DNA of 64,000 bases. It comes from Branchipolynoe longqiensis (lineage: Eukaryota > Annelida > Polychaeta > Phyllodocida > Polynoidae). Shown piece by piece: positions 62,774-64,000 of this stretch (the first letter of the stretch is position 1; each line of letters begins with the position of its first letter). Where the stretch lies: contig CM059190.1 in NCBI GenBank assembly GCA_030323885.1, positions 106,309,856-106,373,855 of the forward strand, read 5' to 3'. Below the pieces are notes generated by a model that was given only the letters and a program-made list of their open reading frames with translations, ran no database searches and was not told where the DNA came from. A program made the position numbers and the translations under genes.

Positions 62774-63325
62774 TTAAGCTAAGATTCCTTACATGCGGTA
62801 TGCGGTATGCGAATGCGAAAAAAAATCGAAACGCCTTGAAGTCAATGGGCTACATTCCTTACACGCGGTATGCAAATGCGAATGCGGCAACTCGATCGGT
62901 CCCTGTAGCGATCGGTGCGGCATGCGAATAGAAACCTCAGTCGCACGTGTCCATTCGTCTTAGATGAGGAGAGGCGACTGATCATTACGGAACGGTCACA
63001 CACAGGGGTGCGGAGGGGAAACATATGGTAGTGGTGGTGGGGTTACAGGTTGGTAAAAATGCTACCATAGCCACAGAAATATGAATACTTATCTATAATT
63101 TGTTAACTATAAAGGTAGGAACCCCCATGTGACGTACCAAGAGGTACATAGATATAAATGCCATATTAGGTCATATACAGTGCAGTATGGAGTATACTTG
63201 TTTATTTGTATTTTTTAAATATAGCCAGTCGTGTGCCGCATACCGCATACCGCATACCGCATAGAAGGAATCCTCCCATTCGCATACCGCATGCTGCATA
63301 CTGCGTAGAAGGAATCTTAGCTTTA
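62774..63325. mobile_element. DNA element with GCGGTATG subterminal repeats
   Basis: About 550 bp. Ends TTAAGCTAAGATTCCTT and AAGGAATCTTAGCTTTA are inverted. Next to each lie repeats GCGGTATGCGGTATGCG (left) and CGCATACCGCATACCGC (right), also inverted. No coding region. Superfamily unknown. Confidence 0.7.
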
Positions 63326-63566
63326 GCCAGCACCCCACTCCTCCACTCCCTACTCCACCCCCACACCCACACATCGCCCAGCCAACACGCATACAATTAT
63401 ACCGCGCTGTCAGTGGCTTACAAGTTACACCAGCTGTCAGTGGCTTACACCAGGAGGGAAGCAACATCACTGACTAATTACTCAACTTGAATACTGACCT
63501 AGGGTGACACAACTTAGTAATTGCCATGCCGATTATTTACTTATAAAAAAAAATTAAGAAAAAAAA

Positions 63567-63900
63567 AAGTGGTTTGACTCAGTCGGGTTTCGAACCAGGG
63601 GTTTGAATCTCACGAGTTTCCGAACACCCAAGTCATTCGGCCATCATATCTGGTTAATAAAAATTACAAAATGACTTACAAAATTGATACTTGTCACTTC
63701 CTAGCCAGGCACTCGGCATTATTAGGATATAGCAAGGACTGGTTGGCTCAGTGTCAGGATATTGTGACTGAGTGGGATATCACATCAAGGTGCTGGCAGC
63801 CTGGTCTCCCAGTGGGGCAGCACTATAAGGTCGCCATGAGCGCACACTGCCGTCCTGATATGACCTTAGATGTTGCTAGGACGTAAAGCAACAACAAACA
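63567..63900 (+). mobile_element. SINE A body with inverted SINE head beside it
   Basis: 63567-63652 is a minus-oriented head (GACTCAGTCGGGTTTCGAAC to CATTCGGCCATCATATCTGG). 63669-63900 is a plus-oriented body from GACTTACAAAATTGATACTT to GCTAGGACGTAAAGCAAC, lacking its own head. Confidence 0.78.
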
Positions 63901-63903
63901 AAA

Positions 63904-63965
63904 CCGGTGCCACGGCGCTGACAAAAGACCTTATTCAATGAATAAACTATATTTACCACAAACAC
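63904..63965 (+). repeat. Dispersed repeat D, copy 3
   Basis: GGTGCCACGGCGCTGACAAA then GACCTTATTCAATGAATAAA; directly follows a SINE A tail. Confidence 0.55.
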
Positions 63966-64000
63966 ACACAAAAAATAACCTATGGGTCAAGCAATCCGAT

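Overview
This window looks like a piece of a large, repeat-rich metazoan genome, most likely a mollusc or other lophotrochozoan. There are no operons, the only sizeable host exon has GT/AG splice signals, and most of the DNA is tRNA-derived SINEs, short inverted-repeat DNA elements (MITEs), broken retrotransposons and minisatellites. Two runs of N (37457-37954 and 55330-55829) are assembly gaps. The species call is an inference from repeat content; no search was run.

Layout. 1-5000: a possible partial exon at the extreme left, then about 4 kb of CA/CT/GT-rich micro- and minisatellites. 5-15 kb: MITEs, SINEs, a 20-bp array (7.3-8.5 kb), a 56-bp array (11.1-11.8 kb), tetranucleotide and C-rich tracts. 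15-18.3 kb: a 42-bp array and a 2.5-kb 56-bp array, then a CpG-rich patch (18.26-18.61 kb). 18.6-34 kb: SINEs, a foldback-like element with a 31-bp satellite (21.6-23.0 kb), a Harbinger element with TTA target duplications (26.1-27.0 kb) and several MITEs. 34.5-35.8 kb: 3' end of an RNase H-bearing LINE. 36.4-38 kb: CA-rich array and gap. 40.5-45.0 kb: a non-LTR retrotransposon whose intact first ORF carries a NADAR (YbiA/DUF1768-like) domain and whose second ORF (endonuclease plus reverse transcriptase) is broken. 45.3-49.3 kb: the one convincing host locus, a 1.9-kb minus-strand exon of a CCDC142-like protein, with a 78-bp minisatellite in the downstream intron and a 93-bp one upstream. 51.9-53.8 kb: two more arrays. 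56.0-61.1 kb: a DIRS-type tyrosine-recombinase retrotransposon with 47-bp perfect inverted terminal repeats. 61-64 kb: SINEs and MITEs.

How the parts relate. The commonest SINE (called SINE A here, over 20 copies or fragments) appears to share its 3' stem-loop tail with the RNase H LINE at 34.5 and 50.2 kb, suggesting that LINE family as its source of retrotransposition enzymes. SINE A bodies carry at least three different tRNA-like heads. A MITE family (M1) with ends TTAAAGTTGCATAGTCCG occurs about ten times.

Most interesting for follow-up: the NADAR domain in a LINE ORF1, the SINE/LINE tail with compensatory base changes, and the foldback-like satellite element. Several short exon-like segments (1-71, 7156-7229, 18572-18610, 25413-25496, 30430-30480) are low-confidence.
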